The notes beneath the pieces were generated by a model that made no database searches, had not been told where the DNA came from, and saw only the letters and a program-made list of their open reading frames with translations. A DNA stretch of 64,000 nucleotides, from positions 310,001 through 374,000 of the forward strand of contig WYBC01000017.1 of the NCBI GenBank assembly GCA_011526085.1, read 5' to 3'. The DNA is from Lysobacter sp. (lineage in GTDB: Bacteria; Pseudomonadota; Gammaproteobacteria; Xanthomonadales; Xanthomonadaceae). A program made the translations under genes and the position numbers. This document shows positions 46,810 to 56,500 of this stretch, in pieces (within the stretch, counting starts at the first letter, position 1; each line of letters begins with the position of its first letter).

Positions 46810-48003
46810 TCATGCGACCACTCCGCCGACCGGTACCGCGCCGGCGGGACCGCGCAGCGCCGACGACAGGCCCTGTCGTTCGATCCCGCGGACCACCGGC
46901 AGATACAGGGTGAGGGAAAACCCCTGGCCCGGCCGGGTGTCGATCTCGGCGCTGCCGCCATAGGCCGCCAGGCGTTCGCGCATGCCGCGCAGACCGTTGC
47001 CGGCGACCGGTGTTTCGGCGCCGCGACCATCGTCCCGGGCCTGCAGCTGCACGCCTTCGTCCCGCCATTGGTATTCCAGCACCAGCGTCGTCGCCTGCGC
47101 GTGACGGACGACATTGGTCACGATTTCCTGTGTGCAGCGCAGCAAAACATGCGCGCGCTCGGGATCGTCGAGCAGGAACGGCTGCGGCAATCGCATATCG
47201 ATATGCAATCCCGGCACGTTGTCGGCCAGCGGCAACAGGGTCGCCGCCATGTCGATGTCGTCGCTGTCGCGGATCCGGCTGACCGCCTCGCGCACGTCGC
47301 TCAGCAGCAGTTTGGCGAGGGTATGGGCCTGGGAGACGTGCTCCTGGACCTTGCCTTCGGCCAGATGATTCGCGACTTCCAGATTCAGGCTGAGTGCGGT
47401 CAGGTGATGGCCGAGCAGATCGTGCAATTCGCGGGAGATGCGGGTGCGTTCGTTGACGCGGACGCTTTCGGCCAGCAACGCCCGGGTGGCGCGCAGCTCG
47501 GAATTCAAGCGGCGCTGCTCTTCGCGGGCCATCGCCTGCTGGCGTCCTATGAGGCTGGTCACGTACACGAAGCCGGCGAATCCGACGTACAGCAGCGACT
47601 GCATCACCCCTTCGAACAGGGGAAATCCCATCAGATGCACGAATACGGGCAACATCACCATCTGACTGACGATCAGCCAGACGATGCTCATCGACAGCGA
47701 GAGCATCCACGGCAGGATGCAGGCCGCCACCATCAGCAGGATGCTGCCGAGGCCGGTTTCGGTGTGGTAGCTGACCCCGATCGCGCACAGGGTCATCATC
47801 ACCAGGAACAGATAATCCACCGGATGCCGGCGACGGACCCCGAGACCGCGGGCCAGCCACGCGTAGGTGAACCCGAAGGTCGCGTAGGCCAGCCAGCCCT
47901 GCCAGGCCCGCATGCCGGAATAGAGGATCGGCAGCACGACCACGGCCCAGGTGAACAACCCCGAGTAACGCAGCAACCGGCCATGGTCGAGACGCGTGAA
48001 CAT
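46810..48003 (-). CDS. HisKA_3 sensor histidine kinase (NarX/DesK class)
   Basis: The 397-residue kinase has about six membrane helices (~residues 13-155) with little periplasmic sequence, a coiled linker, the phospho-histidine motif RISRELHDLLGHHLTALSLN, and an HATPase domain (VLLRCTQEIVTNVVRHAQA; ARDDGRGAET; GLRGMRERLAAYGG). The DesK-like layout suggests sensing within the membrane. It is upstream of the LuxR-type regulator with a 198-base gap that holds no gene. Confidence 0.92.
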   Translation of the reverse strand: MFTRLDHGRLLRYSGLFTWAVVVLPILYSGMRAWQGWLAYATFGFTYAWLARGLGVRRRHPVDYLFLVMMTLCAIGVSYHTETGLGSILLMVAACILPWMLSLSMSIVWLIVSQMVMLPVFVHLMGFPLFEGVMQSLLYVGFAGFVYVTSLIGRQQAMAREEQRRLNSELRATRALLAESVRVNERTRISRELHDLLGHHLTALSLNLEVANHLAEGKVQEHVSQAHTLAKLLLSDVREAVSRIRDSDDIDMAATLLPLADNVPGLHIDMRLPQPFLLDDPERAHVLLRCTQEIVTNVVRHAQATTLVLEYQWRDEGVQLQARDDGRGAETPVAGNGLRGMRERLAAYGGSAEIDTRPGQGFSLTLYLPVVRGIERQGLSSALRGPAGAVPVGGVVA

Positions 48004-48126
48004 CCGGGGAGTGTAGGCGGTCTCCCGCCGCCTGCACCCCACCGGAAGTCATGCATCGCACAAAACCGCGCCGGGGCGCGCACGGGCCGCGGGTCGGCGG
48101 ATTTCGCCCGGGAACGGCGGGCATGC

Positions 48127-48132
48127 GATAAT
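48127..48132 (+). promoter_or_regulatory. extended -10 box of the GNAT-min operon
   Basis: TGCGATAAT (GATAAT at 48127-48132) lies about 60 bases before the GNAT start; the TGn extension compensates for a missing -35. Confidence 0.35.
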
Positions 48133-48190
48133 TGCGCGCCCAGTGCTGCCGGACCCCCGCCCGCGCACGCCACAGCCGGAGTCACGAGGA

Positions 48191-48805
48191 ATGTCGATTG
48201 TCATCCGCGACGTGCGTGAGCACGAGCTGGATTCCGTTCTTGCCCTGAACAATGCCGCCGGCCCCACGATCCTGCCTTTCGACCAGCAGCGCCTGCGTCA
48301 TTTCTTCGAGACTGCGGAGTACTTCCGCGTCGCCGAGCGCGACGGCACCCTCGCCGGCTTCATGATCGGCGTCGGCAGCGATGCCGCGCACGATTCCAGC
48401 AACTACCGCTGGTTCCGCGAACGCTATCCCCATTTCTTCTACATCGACCGCATCGTGGTCGCCAGCCGCCGCCGCGGGGGCGGTGTCGGCCGCGCCTTCT
48501 ACGCCGACGCCCAGAGTTATGCCGAGCTGCGCTATCCGCAGCTCGCCTGCGAGGTGTTCCTCGACGCCGCCGCCGACCCCAACCTGCCCGACCCGGCCCT
48601 GCTCTTCCACGGCAGCTTCGGCTTCCGCGAAGTCGGCCAGCAGGTGATGCCGGAAACCGGGCTGCGCGCGGCCATGCTGATGAAGGACCTCTGCAGTTAT
48701 CCGTGGGTGCGCGACACCTACGGCGAGGCGTTGCCGCCGGAGCCCTGGCTGATCGTGCCGCGCACCGCGCGGACGCCGCAGCGCGCCACGGGTACGAGCG
48801 CATGA
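48191..48805 (+). CDS. GNAT-family N-acetyltransferase
   Basis: This 204-residue protein shows the acetyl-CoA-binding GNAT core: FYIDRIVVASRRRGGGVGRAFYADA (R/Q-x2-G-x-G pattern) followed by EVFLDAAADP and the final strand GFREVGQQV. It should acetylate a small molecule or protein; the substrate is unknown. The start follows GAGGA. Its stop overlaps the minC start (ATGA), tying its translation to the division-site operon. Confidence 0.85.
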   Translation: MSIVIRDVREHELDSVLALNNAAGPTILPFDQQRLRHFFETAEYFRVAERDGTLAGFMIGVGSDAAHDSSNYRWFRERYPHFFYIDRIVVASRRRGGGVGRAFYADAQSYAELRYPQLACEVFLDAAADPNLPDPALLFHGSFGFREVGQQVMPETGLRAAMLMKDLCSYPWVRDTYGEALPPEPWLIVPRTARTPQRATGTSA

Positions 48806-49584
48806 GCGCGGGCGCCAGCGCGATGAATTACGAACTGGCGGGCGACCTGAAGATCGGCCAGGTCGGCATCGCCAATCTGCGCATCCGCACGCTCGACGTC
48901 GAGCGGCTGGGCGCGGAAATGCGCGACCGCGTGGCGCGAGCGCCGAAACTGTTCGAACGCGCCGCGGTGATCGTCGATTTCGGCGCCCTGCCCGGCACCC
49001 CGGACGCCGCCAGCGCCCTGGCCCTGCTGGACGCGCTGCGCGCCGCTGGCGTGATTCCGGTGGCGCTGGCCTACGGCAGCAGCGACAACGAGCGGCTCGC
49101 GGTCGAACTCGGCCTGCCGCTGCTGGCCAAATTCCGCGCCCAGTACGAATCGGCCGACGCCGCCGCGAACGCGCCGGCACCCAGGGCGGTCGCGGACACG
49201 GCGCCCGCGAAAGCGGCCCCGCCAGCCGCCGCGAAAGCCCCGGCCGCCTCCGGCGAGCCCGGCATGATCCAGACCGCGCCTATCCGTTCCGGCCAGCAGA
49301 TCTACGCCGAACAGCGCGACCTCACCATCCTCAACACCGTCGGCGCCGGCGCGGAAGTCATCGCCGACGGCAGCATCCACATCTACGGCGCCCTGCGCGG
49401 ACGCGCCCTCGCCGGCGCCCGCGACAACGAAAAGGCGCGCATTTTCTGCCGCGAGTTCCATGCCGAACTCGTCGCGATCGCTGGACACTACAAGGTCATG
49501 GAGGACATTCCGGCGGAACTGCGCGGCAAGGCCGTGCAGATCTGGCTGGACAACGGGCAAATCCACATCGCCGCGCTCGCGTGA
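48802..49584 (+). CDS. minC: septum site-determining protein MinC
   Basis: MinC inhibits FtsZ polymerisation near the poles. The 260-residue protein has the N-terminal FtsZ-binding domain (IGQVGIANLRIRTLDVERLGAEM; RAAVIVDFGAL), an alanine/proline-rich linker at ~115-150, and the C-terminal beta-helix that binds MinD (PIRSGQQIYAEQRDLTILNTVGAGAEVIADGSIHIYGALRGRA). The RSGQ motif is intact. An ATG seven codons in is an alternative start. It overlaps the GNAT gene and precedes minD and minE. Confidence 0.97.
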   Translation: MSAGASAMNYELAGDLKIGQVGIANLRIRTLDVERLGAEMRDRVARAPKLFERAAVIVDFGALPGTPDAASALALLDALRAAGVIPVALAYGSSDNERLAVELGLPLLAKFRAQYESADAAANAPAPRAVADTAPAKAAPPAAAKAPAASGEPGMIQTAPIRSGQQIYAEQRDLTILNTVGAGAEVIADGSIHIYGALRGRALAGARDNEKARIFCREFHAELVAIAGHYKVMEDIPAELRGKAVQIWLDNGQIHIAALA

Positions 49585-49627
49585 GCCGCGGCCATCAGAA
49601 CGTATCGCCAGAAACGGGAGAACGACT

Positions 49628-50437
49628 TTGGCTGAAATCATCGTAGTCACATCGGGCAAGGGCGGCGTCGGCAAGACCACCAGCAGCGCCAGCCTCGCCT
49701 GCGGGTTCGCGCGCCGCGGCAAGAAGGTCGCGGTCATCGACTTCGACGTCGGTCTGCGCAACCTGGACCTGATCATGGGCTGCGAACGCCGGGTCGTGTA
49801 CGACTTCGTCAACGTCATCCACGGCGAGGCTTCGCTGAAGCAGGCGCTGATCAAGGACAAGCGCTTCGAGAACCTGCACGTGCTGGCCGCGTCGCAGACC
49901 CGCGACAAGGACGCGCTGACCAAGGAAGGCGTCGAGAAGGTGCTGAAGGAACTCGCGGACGACGGCTTCGACATCATTCTCTGCGATTCGCCCGCCGGCA
50001 TCGAGAAGGGCGCGTTCCTCGCCATGTACTACGCCGACCAGGCGGTGGTGGTGGTGAACCCGGAAGTCTCCAGCGTGCGCGACTCCGACCGCATCCTCGG
50101 CCTGCTCGCCTCGAAGACGAAGCGCGCCGAGAACGGCGAGCGCGTGAAGGAGCACCTGCTGCTCACCCGCTACAGCCCCGCCCGCGTCGAAACCGGCGAG
50201 ATGCTGAGCATCAAGGACGTCGAGGAAGTGCTCGGCCTGAAGACCGTCGGCGTGATCCCGGAATCCCCGGACGTGCTCAACGCCTCGAACAAGGGCGAAC
50301 CGGTGATCCTGGACATGGAATCCAACGCGGGCCAGGCCTACGACGACGCGGTCGCCCGACTGCTCGGCGAAGACCGGCCGATGCGCTTCACCCAGTTCGA
50401 GAAGAAGGGTTTCTTCAGCAAGCTGTTCGGAGGCTGA
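49628..50437 (+). CDS. minD: septum site-determining protein MinD
   Basis: MinD is the membrane-binding ATPase that recruits MinC and oscillates with MinE. The 269-residue product has the deviant Walker A ([10 protein letters not shown]), switch motif [26 protein letters not shown] and the C-terminal amphipathic membrane helix ([13 protein letters not shown]). The start is TTG at 49628, giving [13 protein letters not shown], preceded by GGGAGAACGAC. Longer ATG extensions lie inside minC and are rejected. Confidence 0.98.
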   Translation: MAEIIVVTSGKGGVGKTTSSASLACGFARRGKKVAVIDFDVGLRNLDLIMGCERRVVYDFVNVIHGEASLKQALIKDKRFENLHVLAASQTRDKDALTKEGVEKVLKELADDGFDIILCDSPAGIEKGAFLAMYYADQAVVVVNPEVSSVRDSDRILGLLASKTKRAENGERVKEHLLLTRYSPARVETGEMLSIKDVEEVLGLKTVGVIPESPDVLNASNKGEPVILDMESNAGQAYDDAVARLLGEDRPMRFTQFEKKGFFSKLFGG

Positions 50438-50441
50438 GGCC

Positions 50442-50705
50442 ATGTCCCTCTTCGATTTCCTCAAGCCCAAGAAGAACACCGCCTCCATCGCCAAGGAGCG
50501 CCTGCGCATCATCGTCGCGCAGGAGCGCACCCACCGCGGTGCGCCGGATTACCTGCCGCTGCTGCAGCGCGAGCTGCTGGAAGTGATCCGCAAGTACGTC
50601 AGCGTCGACGTGGACGCGGTCAAGGTGGAAATGGCGAAGGACGGCGATCACGACGTGCTCGACATCTCCGTGGCGCTGCCCGACGACCGCGCCGCGTCGC
50701 CCTGA
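50442..50705 (+). CDS. minE: cell division topological specificity factor MinE
   Basis: MinE stimulates the MinD ATPase and confines MinCD to the poles. The 87-residue protein has the N-terminal membrane-targeting segment ([10 protein letters not shown]), the MinD-contact helix ([19 protein letters not shown]) and the C-terminal topological domain ([17 protein letters not shown]). Length matches E. coli MinE. It starts four bases after the minD stop. Confidence 0.97.
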   Translation: MSLFDFLKPKKNTASIAKERLRIIVAQERTHRGAPDYLPLLQRELLEVIRKYVSVDVDAVKVEMAKDGDHDVLDISVALPDDRAASP

Positions 50706-50743
50706 TCCGTTCATCGCAGGCGCGGCTCCAGGCCGCGACAGCC

Positions 50744-51265
50744 ATGCCCAACCAGACGATCGCGGCGTTCGCCGCTCCAGTCGACCCGGACGTCCTCACC
50801 CTCGACGACATCGCCTTCGCCGATGCCGAAACGCTGCTCGCGCGTTTCGGCCTGCGGCTGGCGCTGGTCGCGGACGATGCGTCGATTCCCGGCAGCTTCT
50901 GGGGCGAGCGCGAAGCCGGCGTGATCGGCCACATGGTGTACGCCCGCCGCGATACGCCGCTGCACTCGCTGCTGCACGAAGCCTGCCATCTGATCGTGAT
51001 TCCGCCGGCGCTGCGCTTCCGCGTGCACACCGACGCCAGCGATTCGCAGTTCGAGGAAGACGCGACCTGTTACCTGCAACTGCTGCTGGCCCGCGAACTG
51101 CCCGGTTTCGGCATCGAGCGCGCATTCGCCGACATGGATGCCTGGGGCTACACCTTCCGCCTGGGCTCGGCGAAAGCCTGGTTCGAACGGGACGCGGACG
51201 ACGCCGCCGAATTCCTGCATGAGTTGCCGCACCTGGAAGGCCTGCTGCCGCTGCACGCGGATTGA
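50744..51265 (+). CDS. putative zinc-metallopeptidase-like protein with HEACH motif
   Basis: I do not recognise the family. The 173-residue protein carries an HExxH-type motif (SLLHEACHLIVIPP) and, ~22 residues later, EEDATCYLQLLL, whose glutamate could be a third metal ligand, so a minimal zinc-peptidase-like fold is plausible. There is no signal peptide. It follows minE by 38 bases with no terminator, so it may be the last gene of the min operon. Enzyme activity is not shown. Confidence 0.65.
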   Translation: MPNQTIAAFAAPVDPDVLTLDDIAFADAETLLARFGLRLALVADDASIPGSFWGEREAGVIGHMVYARRDTPLHSLLHEACHLIVIPPALRFRVHTDASDSQFEEDATCYLQLLLARELPGFGIERAFADMDAWGYTFRLGSAKAWFERDADDAAEFLHELPHLEGLLPLHAD

Positions 51266-51442
51266 GCGCCCGCAGCGGCTTCGCCATCCCGCCGGCGATG
51301 CGCCGGTTCGCATTCGCCGACCCGGGAGCCGAGGCCGCTCGGGGGCTGCGGCGAGGATCGGAAAACCCGCTCCCGGCCTTGCGCCGCCGGGGCCGGCGCA
51401 CTAGCCTCCGGGGCTGAGCCGTCCGGCTACCGGAGATCCGAC

Positions 51443-53413
51443 GTGAACCATCGCAACACCCTTCTGGCCCTCGCCATCGGCGCCGGCCTGCTCGCTCTCA
51501 CCGCCTGCCAGAAAGACGCGCCGAAGGACGATGCGGCCGCGGGCAGCGGGTCCGACGCCAAGGCCGATGCGAACGCCGACGCGCTCGTCGCCCGCGTCAA
51601 CCGGGAATTCAAGGAGATCTATCCCGAACTGACCGCGGCGCAGTGGCTGTCCTCCACCTACATCAACGACGACAGCCAGACCGTCGCCGCGAAGGCCAAC
51701 GAGCGCTTCCTCACCCGGCTCAACGGCTGGATCAAGGCGGCGAAGCCGTTCGAAGGCCAGCAGATGTCGCCCGACAGCGCGCGCGCGATCCTGCTGCTCA
51801 AACTCTCCACCTCGATGCCGCCGCCGAACGATCCCGCGAAGCTCGGCGAACTCACCCGCATCGCCACCAAGATGGAAGGCGACTACGGCGCCGGCAAATA
51901 CTGCACCGGTACCGGCGATGCGAAGGTCTGCCGCGACCTCGGCGAACTCAGCGGCGTCCTCGCCGGCAGCCGCGACTACCAGGCGCAGCTCGACGCCTGG
52001 CAGGGCTGGCACACGATTTCGCAGCCGATGCGCAAGGACTACGTGCGCTTCGTCGAACTGGTGAACGAAGGCGCGAAGGAAATGGGCTTCGCCGACGCCG
52101 GCGAAATGTGGCGCTCCGGCTACGACATGACGCCGGCGGAAATCGCCGCCGAAACCGACCGCCTGTGGGGCCAGGTCAAACCTCTCTACGAACAGCTGCA
52201 CTGCTACACCCGCACCAAACTGGAAACGCAGTACGGCCCCGGCAAGGGCGCCGTCGCCGGCGGCATGCTGCCCGCGCACCTGATGGGCAACATGTGGCAG
52301 CAGGACTGGGGCAATCTCTGGGACGTGCTGGAACCGTACAAGGGCGCGGGCAGCCTCGACATCAATTCCGCGCTGCAGAAGCGCTACGACTTCCACTACG
52401 CGCAGGCCGTGGCCAAGGCCGGCCCGCGCGCCAACAGCGCCGCGCTGGTCGAGGCCGACCGCGAGGCGCAGCTCAAGACCGCGGAGGAAATGACCCAGCG
52501 CGCCGAAGAGTTCTACGTGTCGCTGGGCATGCCCAAACTGCCGGCGAGCTATTGGCAGAAAACCCAGTTCATCCAGCCGCGCGACCGCGACGTGGTCTGC
52601 CACGCCAGCGCCTGGGACATGAACATGGCCGGCGACGTGCGCACCAAGATGTGCATCAAGCCGAACGAGGAAGAGTTCACCACGATCTACCACGAGCTCG
52701 GCCACGTCTACTACTACCTCGCCTACAACAAGCAACCGCCGCTGTTCCAGACCGGCGCGCACGATGGTTTCCACGAAGCCATCGGCGACACCATCGTGCT
52801 CGGCATGACTCCGAACTACCTGCAGTCGATCGGCCTGGTGAACGCGCAGGACCAGAGCAGGGAAGCCCTGATCAACGCGCAGATGCGCATGGCCCTGGCC
52901 AAGGTCTCGTTCATGCCGTTCGGGCTGATGATCGATCGCTGGCGCTGGGGCGTGTTCGACGGCTCGATCCAGCCGGGCGAATACAACAAGGCCTGGTGGG
53001 AACTGAAGGCCAAGTACCAGGGCGTCGCCCCGGTCGCCCCGCGCGGCGAGGAATTCTTCGATGCCGGCGCGAAGTACCACGTGCCCGGCAACACCCCGTA
53101 CACCCGCTACTTCCTCTCGCACATCCTGCAGTTCCAGTTCTACAAGTCGCTGTGCGACGCCTCCGGCCACAAGGGCCCGCTGTACGAATGCAGCTTCTAC
53201 AACAACAAGGAAGCCGGGCAGAAGTACTGGGCGATGCTGAGCAAGGGATCAAGCCAGCCCTGGCAGAAGACGATGAAGGAACTCACCGGCGGCGAGAAGA
53301 TGGACGCCTCCGCGGTGCTCGAATACTTCGCCCCGCTGCAGGCCTGGCTGAAGGAACAGAACGAAGGCCAGAGCTGCGGCTGGCAGGCGCCTGCGTCCAC
53401 GGCGCAGCGCTGA
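51443..53413 (+). CDS. M2 family peptidyl-dipeptidase (ACE-like) lipoprotein
   Basis: The 656-residue product has a lipoprotein signal (LLALTACQKD) and the M2 zinc motif at H417-E418-L-G-H421 (IYHELGHVYYYLA), with the third ligand in HEAIGDTIVLG ~27 residues later. Other ACE-type segments are MAKVSFMPFGLMIDRWRWGVFDG and YHVPGNTPYTRYFLSHILQFQF. Bacterial ACE homologues cut dipeptides from peptide C-termini, here probably in the periplasm. GTG start with GGAG upstream. Unlike human ACE it has one catalytic domain. A strong terminator follows. Confidence 0.95.
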   Translation: MNHRNTLLALAIGAGLLALTACQKDAPKDDAAAGSGSDAKADANADALVARVNREFKEIYPELTAAQWLSSTYINDDSQTVAAKANERFLTRLNGWIKAAKPFEGQQMSPDSARAILLLKLSTSMPPPNDPAKLGELTRIATKMEGDYGAGKYCTGTGDAKVCRDLGELSGVLAGSRDYQAQLDAWQGWHTISQPMRKDYVRFVELVNEGAKEMGFADAGEMWRSGYDMTPAEIAAETDRLWGQVKPLYEQLHCYTRTKLETQYGPGKGAVAGGMLPAHLMGNMWQQDWGNLWDVLEPYKGAGSLDINSALQKRYDFHYAQAVAKAGPRANSAALVEADREAQLKTAEEMTQRAEEFYVSLGMPKLPASYWQKTQFIQPRDRDVVCHASAWDMNMAGDVRTKMCIKPNEEEFTTIYHELGHVYYYLAYNKQPPLFQTGAHDGFHEAIGDTIVLGMTPNYLQSIGLVNAQDQSREALINAQMRMALAKVSFMPFGLMIDRWRWGVFDGSIQPGEYNKAWWELKAKYQGVAPVAPRGEEFFDAGAKYHVPGNTPYTRYFLSHILQFQFYKSLCDASGHKGPLYECSFYNNKEAGQKYWAMLSKGSSQPWQKTMKELTGGEKMDASAVLEYFAPLQAWLKEQNEGQSCGWQAPASTAQR

Positions 53414-53474
53414 ACCCGCGCGTCGCCGACAACGCGGCGACTGCACGGCGACTGACGCGGCGACGCGATCGCAT

Positions 53475-53505
53475 CGGAGGCCGGCGCAAGCCGGCCTCCG
53501 GTTTT
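53475..53505 (+). terminator. terminator of the M2 peptidase gene
   Basis: The perfect 10-bp stem CGGAGGCCGG / CCGGCCTCCG (53475-53484 and 53491-53500) is followed by GTTTT. Confidence 0.85.
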
Positions 53506-53597
53506 GAGGCGGGTATCGCTGCAAAGCGTGGGCCGCGATGGCTATGATGCGACGGCCGAGAAACACCGTCGGCGCTCTTCCACCGGACGGAACCCCC

Positions 53598-56500
53598 ATG
53601 CCACCGCAGACGGATCGGAGCCGGGCCCTCGCAACGCACTCGCGCTTCCGCGTCGGTGCGATGCTGGTGCAGCCCGATCGGCTGGTCGTGTCGGTCGACG
53701 GCAGGGACACCGAGCTCGAACCGAGGATGATGGAAGTGCTGGTCGCACTGGCCGAGCATGCCGGCGAAGTGGTCAGCTCCGAACAATTGCTGATCGAAGT
53801 CTGGCGCGGCACCTTCTACGGCGACAATCCGGTCCACAAGGCCATCGCGTATCTGCGCAAGGTCTTCGGCGACGACCTGAAATCGCCGCGCTACATCGAA
53901 ACCATCCGCAAGCGCGGCTATCGGCTGATCGCCAAGGTCTCCTATCCCGACGACTACCGTCGCGTCGCCCTGCAGACGTCGGCCTGGAGCGGCGCCAATC
54001 CCTATGTCGGCCTGAGCGCATTCGACGACGAACACGCCGGCGTCTTTTTCGGACGCAGCCGGGTCACCGCGGAATTGCTGGCCGCGATGCGCCAGCAGAT
54101 CGACAACCAGCGACGGTTCCTGCTCATCGTCGGCGCCAGCGGCTGCGGCAAGACCTCGCTGCTGAATGCCGGCGCGCTGCCGCTGCTGCGCCAGGACGGC
54201 GGTTTCGACGGTCTGCGCGCGCTTTCGGTCGCGCGCTGCGATCTGGCCGGCGTCGAAACCGGCGACGCGTTGCTGCATCTCGCCGCGTCGCTCGGCAGTT
54301 GGACGCTTGGCGGGCGGCCGGTGTTCGCGCCCGGACCGGCCGCCGATCTCGCCGCCGCGATCCGGCAGTCGCCGGAATCGATCGTCGCCGCCATCGATGA
54401 CGCCTTCCGCCGTCATCCTTCGCGCGAACTCGTGGATCAACGGTACGCGCACCTGTTGCTGACCATCGACCACGCCGAAGCCCTGGTGGCGAACCGGACC
54501 GGTCACCCGGAGCGGCACGACCCGGAACGGGATGCCGCGTTTTCGCGCGCGCTGCATTACCTGTGCGAATCGCTTCGGGTGATGGTGGCGATGATCGTGC
54601 GCGGCGACTTCTATCTCGCGCTGGTCGAAGCCTATCCGGAGATCGCGGAACGGAAACTCGGCGAAGGCCATTTCGACGTGCTGACCCCGCGTCCAGGCGA
54701 AATCGCCCAGATCATCCGCACGCCCGCCGCGCTGGCCGGCCTGACCTTCGAGGAAGATCCGCAGACCGCGGAACATCTCGACGACGTGCTTCGCGATGCC
54801 GCGAACGCGCACGCCGACGCGCTGCCGCTGCTGCAGCACACCCTGCAGGCGCTGTACGAACGACGCAGCGACGACGGCGAACTGCGCTTCGATGCCTATC
54901 GCGCGATCGGCGGCCTCGAAGGCGCGCTCGCGCATCGCGCCGAGGAAGTCTTCGCCGCCCTGCCCGATGCCGCCCGGCGCGGTCTCGACAGCCTCTTCTC
55001 GCAGTCGATCGTGATGCAGCAGGACAACGACAGCGTCAGCGCTCGCCGTGTCGCCTGGTCCGCACTGGACGACGACGCCCGCGCGCTCGCCGAAGCCTTC
55101 GTTCGCGCCCGCCTGTTCGTCGCCGAATTGAGCGATGGCCTGGCCGGCGTCCGGGTGGCGCACGAAGCGCTGCTGCGGCAATGGCCGCGCGCGCGCGACT
55201 GGATCCAGGACAATCGCCGCCTGCTGCAGGCGAAGGCGCGCATGCGTCGCGCCGCCGCGCGCTGGATCGAGGAAGGCCGCAGCGCGGACCACCTGCTGAA
55301 CCCGGGTCGGCCGTTGCAGGACGCGCTGGAAGCCGCGAAACAGTTGCCCGACGATCTCGGCGCCGACGAACACGCCTTCCTGCAGGCCTCGGCGAAACTC
55401 GATCGCCGCAGGCGCTGGCTGCGCGCCGCCGCGATCGCGGGCCTGGCGATCTTCGCGGTCACCTCCGCGGTCCTCGCCCTGTTCGCGACGCAGGCCCGCG
55501 ACGAAGCCGAGCGCCGTCGCGAAGAAGCCCTGCAACTGGCGGATTTCATGCTGGTGGATCTGGCCGACAAACTGCGCCCGCTCGGCAATCTCAAGCTGCT
55601 CGACAGCATCAGCGCCAAGGCGCTCGCGCAGCTGGAACGCCAGCCCGAGGCGCAGACCCGCACCGAAGACCTCATCAACCGATCCCGCGCCCTGCGCACG
55701 GCCGGCGAAGTGATGACCGAGCAAGCGAAGCTCGATGAAGCGAAGTCCGCCTTCGAGCGCGCCAGCGCGGCCGCGCGCGCCGCGGTCGAACGCGCGCCGG
55801 AATCCACCGAGGCCATCGCCGAGCTCGGCGTCGCGACGTATTGGCTGGGCTACCATCACTATCGGCAAGGCCGGCTGGATGAGGCGCGCAGGCACTGGAG
55901 CACGTATCTGCAGACCAGCGAACAGCTGATCCGCCGGGAGCCGGAACATCCGGACTGGCAGATCGAACTGTCGTATGCCCTCAACAACCTCGGCGCCGTG
56001 GCCCGCGACGAGGGGCATATCGGCGAAGCGCTCGCGTATTTCAGGCGCTCGGCCAAACTCAAGGCAGGTGTGTTGTCGACACGGCCCGATGACGATGCGC
56101 TGCGATACGATCTGGTCGACACGCTCTCCTGGATCAGCAGCGGCGACGTCTCGGAAGGACGTCTGTCCGAGGCCGCGGCCGGATATGCCGAGCAGATCGC
56201 CATGCTCCGCAGCCTCGTCGGGAAAAAACCGGACGCGCTGGTCTGGAAACGCCGGCTGGCGACATCCCTGCTGAGCGCCAGCCAACTCGCCTCATCCCGC
56301 GGATATCCGGACGAGGCGCGCGCGCGGATCGAAGAGAGCATCGCCAAACTGTCGGAATTGACCGGCCGCGAGCCCGACAACAAGGTCTGGGCGCGGGATC
56401 TGGCCCTCGCGCACATCGAAGCGGGCGAGATCGCCGATGGCCTCGGCGATGGCCCCCGCCGCTTCGCGCATGCATCGTTGGCCGAGCGCCTGATCCGCGA

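Noticed and set aside
53543..53548. TATGAT as -10 box of the first STAND gene
   Set aside because: There is no -35 hexamer at 16-18 bases; the only TTGAGG is 33 bases away, inside the preceding terminator.
53283..56285. 1000-codon open frame on the minus strand
   Set aside because: It is antisense to the STAND protein, whose domains are clear. Long antisense frames are expected at this GC content, and its translation shows no domain.
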